Below are positions 22,173-33,825 of a stretch of 64,000 bases of DNA, piece by piece. The notes beneath the pieces are model-generated. The model saw only the letters and a list, made by a program, of their open reading frames with translations, was not told the DNA's origin and searched no databases. The first letter of the stretch is position 1. Each line of letters begins with the position of its first letter. The translations under genes were made by a program, and so were the position numbers. Origin of the DNA: Naematelia aurantialba (taxonomy: Eukaryota > Basidiomycota > Tremellomycetes > Tremellales > Naemateliaceae); NCBI GenBank assembly GCA_021527695.1, contig JAKFAO010000005.1, positions 1,178,001 to 1,242,000 on the forward strand, given 5' to 3'.

Positions 22173-24997
22173 CTAGGCCGTGACGCTGATAGGAGCAGAG
22201 TCCAGCGAAGCAGTGCCGGCTTGAGCGGCGGCGCCAGCAAAGCTCGCTGGCGACTGGCTGTGGCTTGTCCCAGCGTCGCCATTGCCCTTGTGGCTGACGA
22301 TGACGGCGTCAGAGTCCGGTTCAGAGCTCATCGTGACGCTCTTCTCTCTGATCAGTTCGGACATGCAAGGTCGCCAGAGCTTGCACTCACGTTCGCCTCG
22401 CTCTTGCCGCTCTCGCTTTCGCCGTCGCCATTCGTACCTGCGGACTTGGCAGCCGCAGGCGCGGGAGCAGACAAGACTTGCGCGGCAGTCTTGTTCCACC
22501 CCGACTCCTTCTTCTCACCCGCGGGGCTGGTCGAGCCTCCCAGAGCCGGGAACTCGTGGGCACCGGGCACACGCTGAGGTGGCGCAGCCTTGCTTCCGTC
22601 TGCACCGGTCGACGCCGACCTCGTACCGTTGACAAAAGGCGTACGCGTCGAGCTACCTGCGCGACGGGGGTGGCCATTGCCGTGGAACGAGACGTTGGAC
22701 GGGGCGGGAGATTGCGAGCGTGAAGTTGCGCCATTGGCATGCACACGCTGCACGCCTGGCTGCGAGGCAGAGCGGGCGATAGGTGGCAGAGGCAGGGCAG
22801 TGGGCTTGGGCGGGACGGAAGGGTGAATAGGCGGCTTTTCAGACGGCGTGACGGGCTCGTCGGGCGAGGCAGTCTCGGTCGAAGGCGTTTCAGACACCTG
22901 CTGCTGGCCTTCTTGGACAGCTGCACGCTGCTGCTGCAAGAACTGGAGCTGCTGCTGGTGTTGCTGGTGGCGCATCACTTGGTCGTACTGTCCAAACTGG
23001 GGAGGACCCATCATTCGCATGGCCCGCGGCTGACGCGAGAGCGTCGGCAGCGGAGGAATGATGCCTCGGACGACATCGGGATGTCGACCTAGCAATCGGC
23101 GTCAACGGTGCCATCCAGAATTCAAGTCAGTCTGCACTCACAGTCATTGCCTTGCTCGTCAAGGTGAGGGAACTTGCAGAAATCGCCATTCCTGCACTTG
23201 CCTTGACTGAAGAACGCACAAGCTGGCGGGTTGCCATCTTTCCAAGAGCCGAGGTTGCCCCCGTTCGAAGGACGGCCAGAGCCAAACGGCCTAGGTCCGC
23301 CGGAGAAAGAGGGCTTCTTTCCGTGGAAAGACTTGGGTGGTGGGGGCATGGCAAACTGCGGGCTGAAGCTCTGGCGATGCGCGATTGGCGCAAAGGACGG
23401 AGCGGCACCATTCATCTGGGGAGGGGAGAGCTGCATCATACCGCCGTTGGGCGGGGATGTGGCCGCGAAAAAGGCCTCGGGGGGTGGGATGGACGGCAGG
23501 GACGAGGCAAGCATTGAAGGGGACATGGGAGAGAGACCAAACTGCGATGGTGGAGGGGGCGACATGGCTTGGAACGAAGGGACGAACGGTGCTGCGCCGG
23601 CGCTGACGATGGACGGTGCGGGCACTGGAGCGGAAGCCGATGCGATCGAGTCTGGTATATCAGATGCTGGTTGACCGAGTTGATGCTGGATTTGAGTCTC
23701 ATGCGATGCTGGTGATGCTAGATGCTGGGATTGATGCTGCTGAGGCTGGGGCTGTTCGAGCTGATCCTGGAAAGGGGGAGGGGCGTATCCATTCGGTACA
23801 AAATAGGGTCCCTGCATCATGCCGGTTGGCTGGTAGGCCGGGTATCCACCATCAAAGGCGCCAGGAATGAAGCCGTGGCCGGTGGGGTTGCCTGGCCGGA
23901 AGAAGCCCTGCGGGAGCGGGTGGAAAAAGACACACGAGGCGCCGTACTTGCAATGGGGGAAGTTGCGGCAAAGGATCGTCTTGGACACTTCTGCGGGCGG
24001 AAGATTGCCGCTGCCATTTCCGTTTCCGTTTCCGTTGCCATTGGAGCCGCCGTGGTGGTGGTGCTGGGACGGGGAGGACTCCTTGCGCGGTGGGGGCGAG
24101 AACGGCATGTAGGCACCTCGTGGACCCTCCGGACCGCCTGGCGGGAAGAAGCCGCCGGTCGGGCTGTACGGGTGGGGCGCAAAGGCGGGATACTGGGGCT
24201 GGCCATATATGCCTTGGGGGTACAGGAGTGAGAGCATGAGCGGGTCCGAGGTGAGTCCGGGGGGCGGCACGATAGCACCTGCTTGGAGGAGCTCGCGGAC
24301 GACTTCGGGGTGGTTGTTCCTGATCGCCAAGACGATGGGGGTGCAGCCAGTAGTCATGTCTGAGGGGTGAGTTAGCTGCGGTCGGCGCGGAATCCGCGGG
24401 TAAGGGCGACCCATCCGATCCTTCGTTCTGCGGCCAAGCAAGTCTGACAGTCACACTCGCCCTCGTTCTGCAGCCAAGCAAGACTGAAAGTCACTCTCCC
24501 TAGTCGTGCGTTCGACAGAGTGTGATATCCGCACTCGGCAGGACGAGCACAAAGACAAAGGGAGTCCATATTGGCAGGCCCCAGAGGCAGGCAAAAAGCA
24601 TCCACTCACCTAGCGTCTCCAGCGCCTCGAGAGAACGGCTCAGCAAAGCGCGCACGTCGTCGACCCTTCCCTCCGCACACGCGCGGTGCAACTCGGCTTC
24701 TGGCCCGACAGATCCGTGGACGTGAATGTGGACAGAGTCGAGGGCGACGGTCACAGCCTCGGCGTCGGCACCTGGACCGGCAGCTGCATTTTCAGCGACT
24801 TGCACGCCGTCCTGCTGCTGAGCCTGAGACTGCCCATCCACCACAGGCTTGCCAGTCTCCGTCTCAGTGCCGAGCGGGGCCGGCTGAGGTTGCGCAGTTT
24901 CGACGGTGACGCCTTGAGCCGCAGCGGGGGAAGTCGTCGCGGATGTGGCCGCAGTCGCAGATGGAGCCGCAGCCGTGGCAACGCCCTCGACAGCCAT
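22173..24997 (-). CDS. Ankyrin-repeat and double CCCH zinc-finger protein
   Basis: Four exons on the minus strand: 24997-24610, 24359-23142, 23088-22391, 22343-22173; 824 residues. N-terminal ankyrin units (EAELHRACAEGRVDDVRALL, then GCTPIVLAIRNNHPEVVREL) span roughly residues 105-165. Two CCCH fingers follow: CRNFPHCKYGASCVFFH (C-x5-C-x5-C-x3-H) and CAFFSQGKCRNGDFCKFPH (C-x7-C-x5-C-x3-H). These probably bind RNA, so a role in mRNA handling is likely but inferred. Between and after them are long Pro/Gln/Ser-rich disordered regions, a Gln-rich coiled stretch (HQQHQQQLQFLQQQRA) and PGAHEFPALGG, an LxFPxL-like motif. The acceptor of the last exon is uncertain: GAG at 22344-22346 gives the product listed, while CAG four bases upstream gives an eight-residue ending REERHDEL. 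I know no named orthologue. Confidence 0.88.
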
Positions 24998-25910
24998 GGT
25001 GGTCCTGCAAGCTATACGTGATTCGTTCAGAGGCGCCGGTGCTCGTGTTCGTGTTCGTGCTCGTGCTCGTACTCGTGCTCGGAGTGGGGTGGGTGGGAGT
25101 GGGGTGTGTCGGAGTGGGAGGTATCACCTGCCCACCTTTTACGTCAAGCGACAAGAGGTAAGAGTCGAGAGCTGAATCAGAAAGTCGAAGAGATTCGAGA
25201 GAGAGGCGAGAGAGAGGCGAGAGAGTCGAAAATCGAGAGTCAAGGACGCCAAGGATCCCGAGGGTCGAAAGGGGCCGAACGACGTCGGCTTTTGGTAGAT
25301 TGTCAAACTGCAGACCCAAAGCTACGAGATGAAGACCCAGAGGGGCTGACTAGGGGAGCAGGGGGACGACGAAGAGGGTGAAGAGGACGAAGGGGGTGAA
25401 GAGGGTGAAGAGGATGAAGAGAAAGCAAGAGAAAGCAAGAAGGTAGGAAGGAAGGAAGGAAAGGGTCGAGTGTTGTCCCCTTTTCTTTTTTTCGGCAGGG
25501 CTCGGATGGGGATTTTTTCGACAGGACAGTGACGGGATCAAATCGTGGCACATGCCGGCTAATCGGGCCAGGCACCATCCTAATGGGGTTTACCAATTCG
25601 ACTCGGCCGACTAATACCCGTCCCACAAACACTAATACTCGGTCTGCCTCTAACTAATACCGCTCCCGCACTCTTTGTTTAGGGACACCACAGAGGCCCG
25701 CGTATGTCGGGGCAACATCCCGCATCTCAGTACGTACGTTCATAATGCTGCATCGTCGACATGATAACCATGACTCGTCGCTACGCTACGCTACGGCGAC
25801 CTTTCTGAATGACAAGTGGAAACGAAATGCAGAGGTCGCACCGAGTTATAAGGAAAGACACGACTCGAAACCACAAAGAAGCCATCGACAACGGACAACC
25901 GAAAGAGGGT
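24998..25910. other. Intergenic with low-complexity tracts
   Basis: Upstream of the ankyrin-CCCH gene and downstream of aconitase (both minus). Hexamer-like cgtgct/cgtgtt repeats (25037-25080), purine-rich gagagaggc runs (25190-25230) and aggaagga runs (25370-25460) are visible. The tracts near 25000-25150 are probably 5' UTR of the CCCH gene. No gene seen. Confidence 0.55.
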
Positions 25911-28900
25911 CTATGCGCCTCGAGCTTTGGCAGCCGCCGCCATCATGTTCAATGCTATGGAGTGTCAGCAGTGCCACTCGACAGGAGAGGACGAGTGGAG
26001 ACGCAGTGTTAAAGGGACGGGAGATGTCCGCGGGCGACGGGCGGGGCGAGGGCAACGAGGACACCCAGACGTCAACTCACCAGAACCAGCCTTGAACCAT
26101 CCCCACTGCCCCTCGTTGATGGACGACGTAACAGCAATCGTGTCCTTTGACCCGTCCTGATGCTTGATCTCAACCTTGATGTCCTTGCCAGGCTTGAACT
26201 TCTTCAGGCCACGAATAGAGATCTTGTCGGTACCCGAGATTTTGTCATAGTCGGCCGGGTTCTTGAACCAAAGAGGGAGCATACTGTAGAGGTTTAGCCA
26301 TTGAGCCGTACCCAAGATGCCGTGTACAACCACTCACCCCTGCTTCTTCAAGTTGGTCTCGTGGATACGTGCGAAAGATCGGCAGATGACAGCTCGGCCA
26401 CCGAGGAAGCGAGGCTCAAGCGCAGCATGTTCTCGAGACGAGCCCTCGCCGTAGTTCTCGTCACCAACGACGACCCAAGGAATACCCGCGTCACGGTATG
26501 CGCTAAACAAGTCAGCGCCCGAGTTGTTCGACTAATCTACGGATCCACTCACGCAGCAACGGTGGGCACGGGGCCATACTCGCCAGTCTCCTGGTTGAGA
26601 ACCTTGTTGGCCTCTCCGTTGTCCGAGTTGATGGCACCAATCAGGCAGTTTTCTACCTTGTCAGCGTAAAGGTCCAGAAGCTATCAGTTTCAAATCACTC
26701 ACGAGAAATGTTCTCCAAGTGTCCACGGTACTTGAGCCAAGGGCCACCGGCAGAGATGTGGTCTGTGGTGCACTTGCCCTTTGCCTTGATGAGGACAGGG
26801 GCATCGATAATGTCCTTGCCGTCCCATGCCTTGAACGGCTTGAGGAGCTGAAGACGGTCGGATGAAGGGCTGACGGCCACCGAGACGGTGGTGCCGTCAG
26901 CCGGAGGAGCCTGGAAGGTGTTCTCGCCTGGGTCGTAGCCCTTGGCGGGGAGCTCAAAGCCCGATGGTTCAGAGAACTTGAACTCCTTGCCGTCGGCACC
27001 CTTGAGAGTGTCGGTCAGAGGGTTGAAGGAAAGGTCGCCGGCGAAGACCATGGCGGTGACCATGTCGGGAGAGGTGACAAAGGCGTGCGTGGCAGGGTTG
27101 GCGTCGTTACGTCCGGTAAAGTTTCGGTTGTACGACGAGAGGACTATAAACGCGTCAACACCAGACCTTGCCATGCCCATGCGGCAACTTACTCGAGTTG
27201 ACCTCGCCCTTCTTCACGTCCTTTCGGTCCCATTGGCCGATGCAAGGACCACACGCGTTGGCAAGAACGACACCGCCAACGTCCTCGAACGCTTCGATCA
27301 TGCCGTCACGGGCGATGGTGGCACGGACCTGCTCGGAACCTGGGGTGATGGTGAAAATGGACTTGGCTTTGAGACCGTGGGCTGCTGCCTCCTTGGCAAT
27401 GGATGCAGAGCGGGACATGTCCTCGTAGGACGAGTTGGTGCAAGAGCCGATAAGTCCGACCTTGAGCTCGGAAGGCCACGAGTTCTTCTTGACCTCGGAC
27501 GCGAATTTAGTGATGGGAGTAGCCAAGTCGGGAGTGAAGGGACCGTTGATGTGTGGCTCGAGCTCGTCGAGGTTCTGCAAACGTCAGCAGAGCCGACCAT
27601 CCACGGCTTACAATTTCGATCCTCTGGTCGTACTCGGATCCCTCGTCGGGTTGGAGGTTGTGGTTGAACTCTTCTGCGTACTTGGCAATGGCAGATCGAC
27701 CCGTTGCCTCGAGGTATTTGCCCATACGGTAGTTGTAAGGGAAGAGCGAGGTAGTGGCACCGATTTCGGCACCCATGTTACAGATGGTAGCCATACCAGT
27801 GCATGAGAGCGACTCGACACCTGGACCGTGGTACTCGATGATGGCGCCGGTACCGCCCTTGACGGTAAGGATACCAGCCACCTTGAGGATGATGTCTGCT
27901 TATCAGCGGGTGTGAACTTGGTGAGGCCGTACCTTTGGGGGTGGTCCAGCCCGACATCTTGCCGTCCAGGTAGACACCAATGACCTTGGGTGCCTTGAGC
28001 TCCCAAGGAATGTCGGCCATGACATCGACGGCATCGGCACCACCGACACCGCACGCAACCATACCGAGACCGCCAGCATTGGGGGTGTGAGAGTCGGTTC
28101 CGATCATCATCAGGCCTGGCACGGCGTAGTTCTCAAGGATGATCTGGTGGCTACGGGACATGAGCGACGGCCTCGCCTGTCGGTTGGGACGGGTGATGGG
28201 CCATACTGATACTCACATGATACCGGATCCTGGCTTCCAGAAACCGATGCCGTACTTTGCGCAGGCAGTGGCCAGGAAGTCGTAGACCTCCTTGTTGATG
28301 TCAATGGCACGTGCAAGATCCTTGACACCGCCAATTTGGGCCTGAATCAAGTGGTCACAGTGGACCGAGGTGGGGACGGCAGTCTGAGGGAGGCCAGCAG
28401 ACATGAACTGGAGGATGGCCATTTGTGCGGTAGCATCCTGGCACGCAACTCGCTACAGTCCGTCAGCATACGAGTATGGTGCTCAAGCACAGGCAGCGCA
28501 CGTCTGGTCGGAGCTTGAGGTATGAGACACCTCGCTCAATGTCCTGCTCGTGAGGGTTGTCCAAGTGGCCGTACACAATTTTCTCGGCGAGGGTGAGAGG
28601 GCGGTTGAGCCTGTCGTCGTTAGTCATGTTCGCGAACGGGTCGTCGACGTCGACGGCATGAATGCGTCCAGACTCCACCACCACCAGCACGCCACTAGGG
28701 CCACTACGGCAGCAGCTCTGGAGCTCTTTGAATTGGAAAGGCAGTCATGACGACCACCTTGGTGTAGTGACGTGGGCCAAAGGGAAGCCAGCGGACGGAG
28801 GCTCCACCGCTTATCGCTCACCTTGACCGGACGACCTGGAGGTTGTCCTCGATGCGCTGGTAGTTGATGTACTTGCCCTTTTCGAGGTTGCTCATCTCGA

Positions 28901-29015
28901 CCTTTTTGTCACCGATGCGGGGGTTGACGGTGGCCATGCCTCGCTTTGCCAGAGTTTGGCGGGAGAGCACCGCAGCCCCGCGGAACGACGAGCCGGCCAA
29001 GCGGGACGTCACCAT
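25911..29015 (-). CDS. ACO1: Aconitate hydratase, mitochondrial
   Basis: Eleven exons on the minus strand: 29015-28822, 28610-28502, 28452-28217, 28150-27933, 27895-27612, 27574-27193, 27143-26703, 26652-26553, 26502-26338, 26283-26081, 25954-25911; 791 residues, normal for the mitochondrial enzyme. It interconverts citrate and isocitrate in the TCA cycle. The N terminus [20 protein letters not shown] is Arg/Ser-rich without acids, as expected of a matrix targeting peptide. The [4Fe-4S] ligands are Cys392 ([11 protein letters not shown]) and Cys455/Cys458 (ACGPCIGQ). Other signatures are [50 protein letters not shown] and [16 protein letters not shown] with the catalytic Ser loop. All junctions keep phase with GT-AG borders. 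The last exon is 44 nt and ends [14 protein letters not shown]. Confidence 0.97.
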
Positions 29016-30848
29016 CTTGCTTTATGTGTTTCGGCAGTCCAACACCGACAGAGGGCAAGTGTTATTCGTGTCGCTGCACTGTGTACACGACAGGAGGAGA
29101 AGAGTGAGAGAGATGTGTAATGGAAAGAACAGGAAAATATGCTGGGGGGGAGGGAAGGGGAAGCAAAAGAGAGGTTTGCGGTTTGTTCGAAGGGGAGCGA
29201 ATAGATGTCATCGAGTTCCCTTCGAATCCCTCGTGTCTGGTTGGCTGAAACACCACGGCCGTCAAAATCCGCCTAACCCCGACGTCACTGGTATGACGTG
29301 GCATTGGGGGGAGAGTAGGCTACCGGTAATCTTCGGCGGTCATATCCGATCAAACACCTGCAAGCAGCGCACGGGAGCGCACGGGCATCGAGTGGCGACT
29401 AGACCGTGCACACACACACCCACACACCCCACATGCCCCGTGGCCGAAAGGCATGGAATGGCCGAGGGGGGAGGAAGGAGGAATAGGCCAGGCACTTGGG
29501 GGGTTTTTTCTGTCCCCGTGTGTGTTTAAATCCCGACAAAGATGACAAGGAACGAGGCTTGCGGGTGAAAGCGGATCCCTCGTTGCACAGCAATAAAACA
29601 GCGTACGAGTAGTGGTGGAGAGGGCATGGCGAGGTTAGATGGACTGCCGATGATGAGCGATTCAAGTGCCCGGGCACTGTCTACTACGCCCCTTGACTCT
29701 TCTTGTCAGTAGGCCGTGATTGTCATCTCATGTTTCTACGAATGCACCTTGTCTTCTCAAAATAGAGGAATGGTGCAGTTCAAAGCGCAGGGCCGACAAT
29801 GTGCCAGTGGAAAGTGGTGCTACCTGGACACCGTGGGATGTTCCGTTTCTTGTTCCTGTGCGGACTGGGGGATGGGCCAGAAGCCATCACCCCTGTTTCG
29901 TGTTGGCTCTAGGCGACCGGCTCGGCGCCACCACGAAGCTAAGCAAGGGGTCGAGGGGTGGGTCGCCGGCCAGAAGCGAGCCCGGATGAGAGGGGGGGAG
30001 GTGGCCCTCGTCCGCCGTCTCGAGCTCCGTGGCTGTCGGCAAGGTGTAGTCGGTGTCAGTGCCATCCCGGACTGTCCCTGGGCATGCCTGGGCCCCTCGT
30101 CCCTCGACGACCATCCCTCGTCATGCAGCCCGTCTCGCCGCTCATCTCCCCGTCCGTGGTCCGTGGTTCGCCGTGTAGGTGGTGTCCGTGTCGATACCTT
30201 TACGTCTCTCCCTTCTCCGTGGCCCCCTTGGCCGGCCCCGCACAGCTGCACTTTTGCACTAGATTTACCGATCGGGGCGAAAGCCAGACCAAACTCTGCG
30301 TGCGTGACGGGACCTGAGCTGGTCGTGAAGAAAGCCTCCAAGTACAAATATGCCGACTCGCCGCTTTACCGAGCGAGTCCCCTCCCCCACAACGAGTCAC
30401 CCCATCCATCGGTTGGACGACTTTATTTCTGCTCGACTCGTCATAAACGGACTGTCCTTGATATCCACCACGGATCTTGGGGGGCTTAAGCCTGCCTCTG
30501 ACGCTCACCACTACCACAGCGAGTTGCTTTACACGACGGGGAGGAGAACACTGTTATACGTCAAAATACAGTAGTGGGCGACGCCGACAACCTGAGCAGG
30601 GACTCACTCCGACTCATCGTTGCCACTGGCGCACTTCATTCCTACCCCAATCCGAGCTACGGGACCACCGGTTCTCCGGCAAGCGGGCGACACCCCCTCG
30701 CTTCAGACCCGAACCTGCCCCTCGTCGAGTCTTGTGCGCCCTCCACATCCAAATTACGCACGCTATCCACTTTCCACCCTTATACCCCACACCACCCACT
30801 CTACACACACCCTAACTCCCCAGGCAACATCACGCCTCACCTTGCACG
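29016..30848. other. Intergenic, no convincing gene
   Basis: The proximal part should be the aconitase promoter. A CA-rich stretch lies at 29400-29430. A 257-codon open frame on the plus strand (29716-30489) begins with GTG and shows no recognisable protein features. No tRNA or other RNA gene was found. Confidence 0.5.
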
Positions 30849-31232
30849 ATGTGCTTCACCCCGATCCGCAAACACCAACGCCTCCCGGCCGGTACCCACC
30901 TAGAACCCGACGCCGTTGTCCAACTGGACCCGGCAACGCCTAGTCCCCCGTGCGACATGGGCAGCGAGGAGAAGTGTAATTGCAAAGAATGCAATTGCCA
31001 GGTCTTGACGACAACTGGGATCTGTTCTTTGGTGAGCATTCTCTCTTGTGCTTCCCGTCCTTCCCTCTCCATTTCCCTCCCTTCCTTCCCTCTCCGTCTC
31101 TTTTCCCGTCCTTCCCTCTCCGTCTTTCCCCCGTTCTCCCGCTTCCGCTTCAACTTCACGTTGCGACGATATCTCTCCAGAGCTCACCTTTGCCTCTTAC
31201 CGCATGGCCGCAGCTCATGTTCTTAGTGCTCA
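30849..31232 (+). CDS. Possible small cysteine-rich (metallothionein-like) ORF
   Basis: An ATG at 30849 opens a frame that contains MGSEEKCNCKECNCQ (the internal ATG is at 30957). This is a Cys-x-Cys cluster of the kind used to bind copper or zinc in fungal metallothioneins. The frame meets a GTGAGC donor after ICSL near 31033. If a TAG acceptor at about 31208 is used, it continues CSKGTHA and stops, giving a short peptide with six cysteines in its last 35 residues. Another acceptor (CCAG near 31181) would give a longer, less plausible tail. The intron is pyrimidine-rich. No homologue is recognised, exon limits are guesses and the cluster could be chance. Confidence 0.28.
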
Positions 31233-31868
31233 AAAGGAACCCATGCCTGAGTCAGCCTCTCTGGTGGCCATCTATCCAGACTGTCAGGTGTGCATTAGGG
31301 TGCAGGGGGCGCGCAGAAGAACAAGGCTCTAGTTCGAGTGGCGGAAAAGTTACGATTCAGCGACGGTTCTACAACGTCATACAGTGAGGCGGGATGCGAA
31401 GCAACGCCTGGTTACAGCGGGAGTGCGAGCAGGAGCGAGGAACGAGGCAGAGATGAGGGCAAATGGTACAGGGAGAGGCGTGGCGAGAGAGAAGAGGGAA
31501 TGGGATGCGAACCATTGAGAACACCAAACGACTGAGTACGTATCTATTGTCCGAGTTCAGTCCGAAGCCGCAAGTGCGAGTGGCGAGCCAGTACCAGATG
31601 AGAGTGATTGCAAATGCGTATGTAGTACTGAACGCTAGTGCATAACCTGGATGTGTCCATAAACCCATATTTGCACGTACAACGAGGTGCGGACGGGATA
31701 TCTATTCATCTCATCATTGAATCCCATCACGATCCGATGTTCGATGGTTGATCACAGTGATTCATCAAGAAATCACGAACACGAATCACGAAATCATGTT
31801 CCTCTCCGCGGCATCCGCCCCTCCAGCGCCGCATCGACGACCAGGGCCCAGCGTTGTATATCCAGGAA
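31233..31868. other. Intergenic, no gene seen
   Basis: Between the doubtful cysteine-rich ORF and the 3' end of the NOP6-like gene. No coding or repeat signal stands out. Confidence 0.5.
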
Positions 31869-33253
31869 TCACTTGACCACCAGCGCGTTGGCGCCTGTAG
31901 GCTCAAACGTTCTCCGTCCAACACCCGCACCACCTCGGCCGCGTGCCGCTCCGCCGCGCGGTGGTCCGCGACCCCCACCACCCTCTCCACCACCACCACC
32001 ACGGCCGCCGCCACCCGCCAGCGGTATCCCAGGGGATCGTTGTGCCCACCCCGACAACCCATCGTTCCCCGTCTGCGGGTGTCGCAAAGCAGCGTCCCCC
32101 ATGTTCGTCTTTTGTACCTGCGGGCATCAACCCGGTCCCACAGATACGATGTGGAAGACGATGATTGCACGGCACTGCACTTACCGAATTCACTTTGACC
32201 CGCCGTCCACCCCTGATCTTGACCTTTCCGTCAGGGGTATCCACGACGCCGTCGGCATCGTGCATTTCGTCTCGCTTTCTCTTACCCCCCGCTGGCCCCG
32301 CACCGCTCTCGCCGCCCTTGCCTCTGTCGCCCCCCTTCTCCCCGTCTCGCTCTCGCATGCCCTCTCCAGCCTCAACCTCCTCACCCTCGCCCTCTGCTCG
32401 CCCCAGCTCCGCCTCCTTCTCCTTCTCGGCCTTGCGTTCGCGTTGCACGCCGACCCGCTCGTTACGCTCCACGATCTTGCCCTTCCGCGCCTCGCTCTTC
32501 CCACCCCCACCAGCCGTGAGTTCGACGTTGATCCGCCGGCCATCGACGGTCGAGTGATGTAGTTTCAGACACGCCTGCAGGTCGGCAGAGGTGGGCACTT
32601 CGAGGAACGCGATGCCGCGTGATTTGGCGGGGGTGGTGGGCGTCGCCTTCGTCGTCAGTAAACGAACGGAGGGGGGTGACGTCGAGGCTACGCAGCGTCA
32701 GTGCTTGCATCTCGTTGAATACCTCGTCAGAGCTGGCGTCTTCGTGATCATCTGGATACAGAGCAAGACCCACTGAGAACAGGCTTGAAGTGGTGTTGCA
32801 CCGTCTCACGAGTCGTCTTGAATCCGAGATTACCTAGACAGCATCAGTAGCCGCCAAAATCACACCATCAAGCCACTGTGACTGAACCTCGGAATACAAC
32901 GACAAAGACTGACCGACAAAGAGGATGAACCGCTGCTTGACCTCCTTCTTGCTCTTCTTGGCCGCGCCTCCTTCCTCGTCGTCGTCCCACGCAGTTTTCT
33001 TCCCTTTCTCCTTGCCCTTCCCTGCCGCTCCCGCCTTGCTGTCCCGAGCTCCACCCGCCTCACGTGTCGCTGCGTCTCCCTTCTTCGAGCTCTCCGCTAC
33101 TGTAGCTCGCTCCTCTGGCCCCTCGTCTTCGATCAAGTCGACCTCTGGCACATCCTCTCGTCCGTCTTCGCCCTTGCCCGACTTTTTCGCCTTTTGCTTG
33201 GCGCGGAACGCCTGCGCTTTCTGCTGTTTCTTCGTCAAGCTCGGCGTGGACAT
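31869..33253 (-). CDS. NOP6: Nucleolar RRM protein, Nop6-like
   Basis: Four exons on the minus strand: 33253-32914, 32833-32774, 32687-32185, 32117-31869; 383 residues. Yeast Nop6 is a nucleolar RNA-binding factor that helps early 40S subunit assembly. Exon 1 encodes a Lys/Ala/Glu-rich N terminus (KKQQKAQAFRAKQKAKKSG). The RRM then runs across three exons: RNP2 as RFILFVGNLGFKTTRETVQHHF, PPSVRLLTTKATP, RNP1 as SRGIAFLEVPT, and LKLHHSTVDGRRINVELTAG, the closing strand typical of the Nop6 group. A long charged Glu/Lys linker follows. The last exon is glycine- and arginine-rich (GGGGRGGGGGEGGGGRG, AARGRGGAG) and ends PTGANALVVK. The second intron (32688-32773) was placed by phase and a CTGAC branch site. 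Family assignment is good; the symbol is by similarity. Confidence 0.85.
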
Positions 33254-33825
33254 GGTCTCCTGATGCCTCTGCTGGACGACTGTTGTAGCAATACCTATGG
33301 TGACCCAGTGCCGACCGCTTTCCATGCAACTTTTGTAACGAATCACGTGATCTGCCCCGGCGGAATTCTGCTTCCGTCCCCGGCCCATCCACTGCAAATG
33401 CTGCGCTGTGATTGGTCAGCTGTCAGCCGGCGTGCCTGTCGGCCGCTTACTGGACCGGGGATCGCGGTCAGTTCACAACGGGCCGTCAGACTCGTACTCG
33501 TCGACTCCGCATCCTTGGGGCTTTGAATTCTTCCATCTTGATCAATCCCACATCCAAGGTCGCAGAGAACATCATTCGATTGTGCACCCACCGTCGACAT
33601 CTACTGAACACGCAACGGTGAGTCTGAGCGGCACGTCACTCTACTGCTGGACTCTTTGGGCGGGACCGAGCGACAAAGGAGGGTGCCTTTCCGCAAGTCG
33701 TCCACTCTCTCAACTTTCTTTTGTTCATCCATACTTTCCCCCGAACAAGCCGGTCAACCACTTCCTCGTTCCTATTTCTCCAGCCATACTCTGCATCGCT
33801 CGCACACCAGCTCATCACACTAGCC
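33254..33825. promoter_or_regulatory. Divergent promoter, NOP6-like / CCP1
   Basis: The region between the divergent ATGs at 33253 and 33826. No specific operator was recognised. Short open frames here lack coherent structure. Confidence 0.5.

Noticed and set aside
29716..30489. 257-codon plus-strand open frame
   Set aside because: It begins with GTG, has no domain or plausible exon structure, and the composition resembles untranslated GC-rich sequence.
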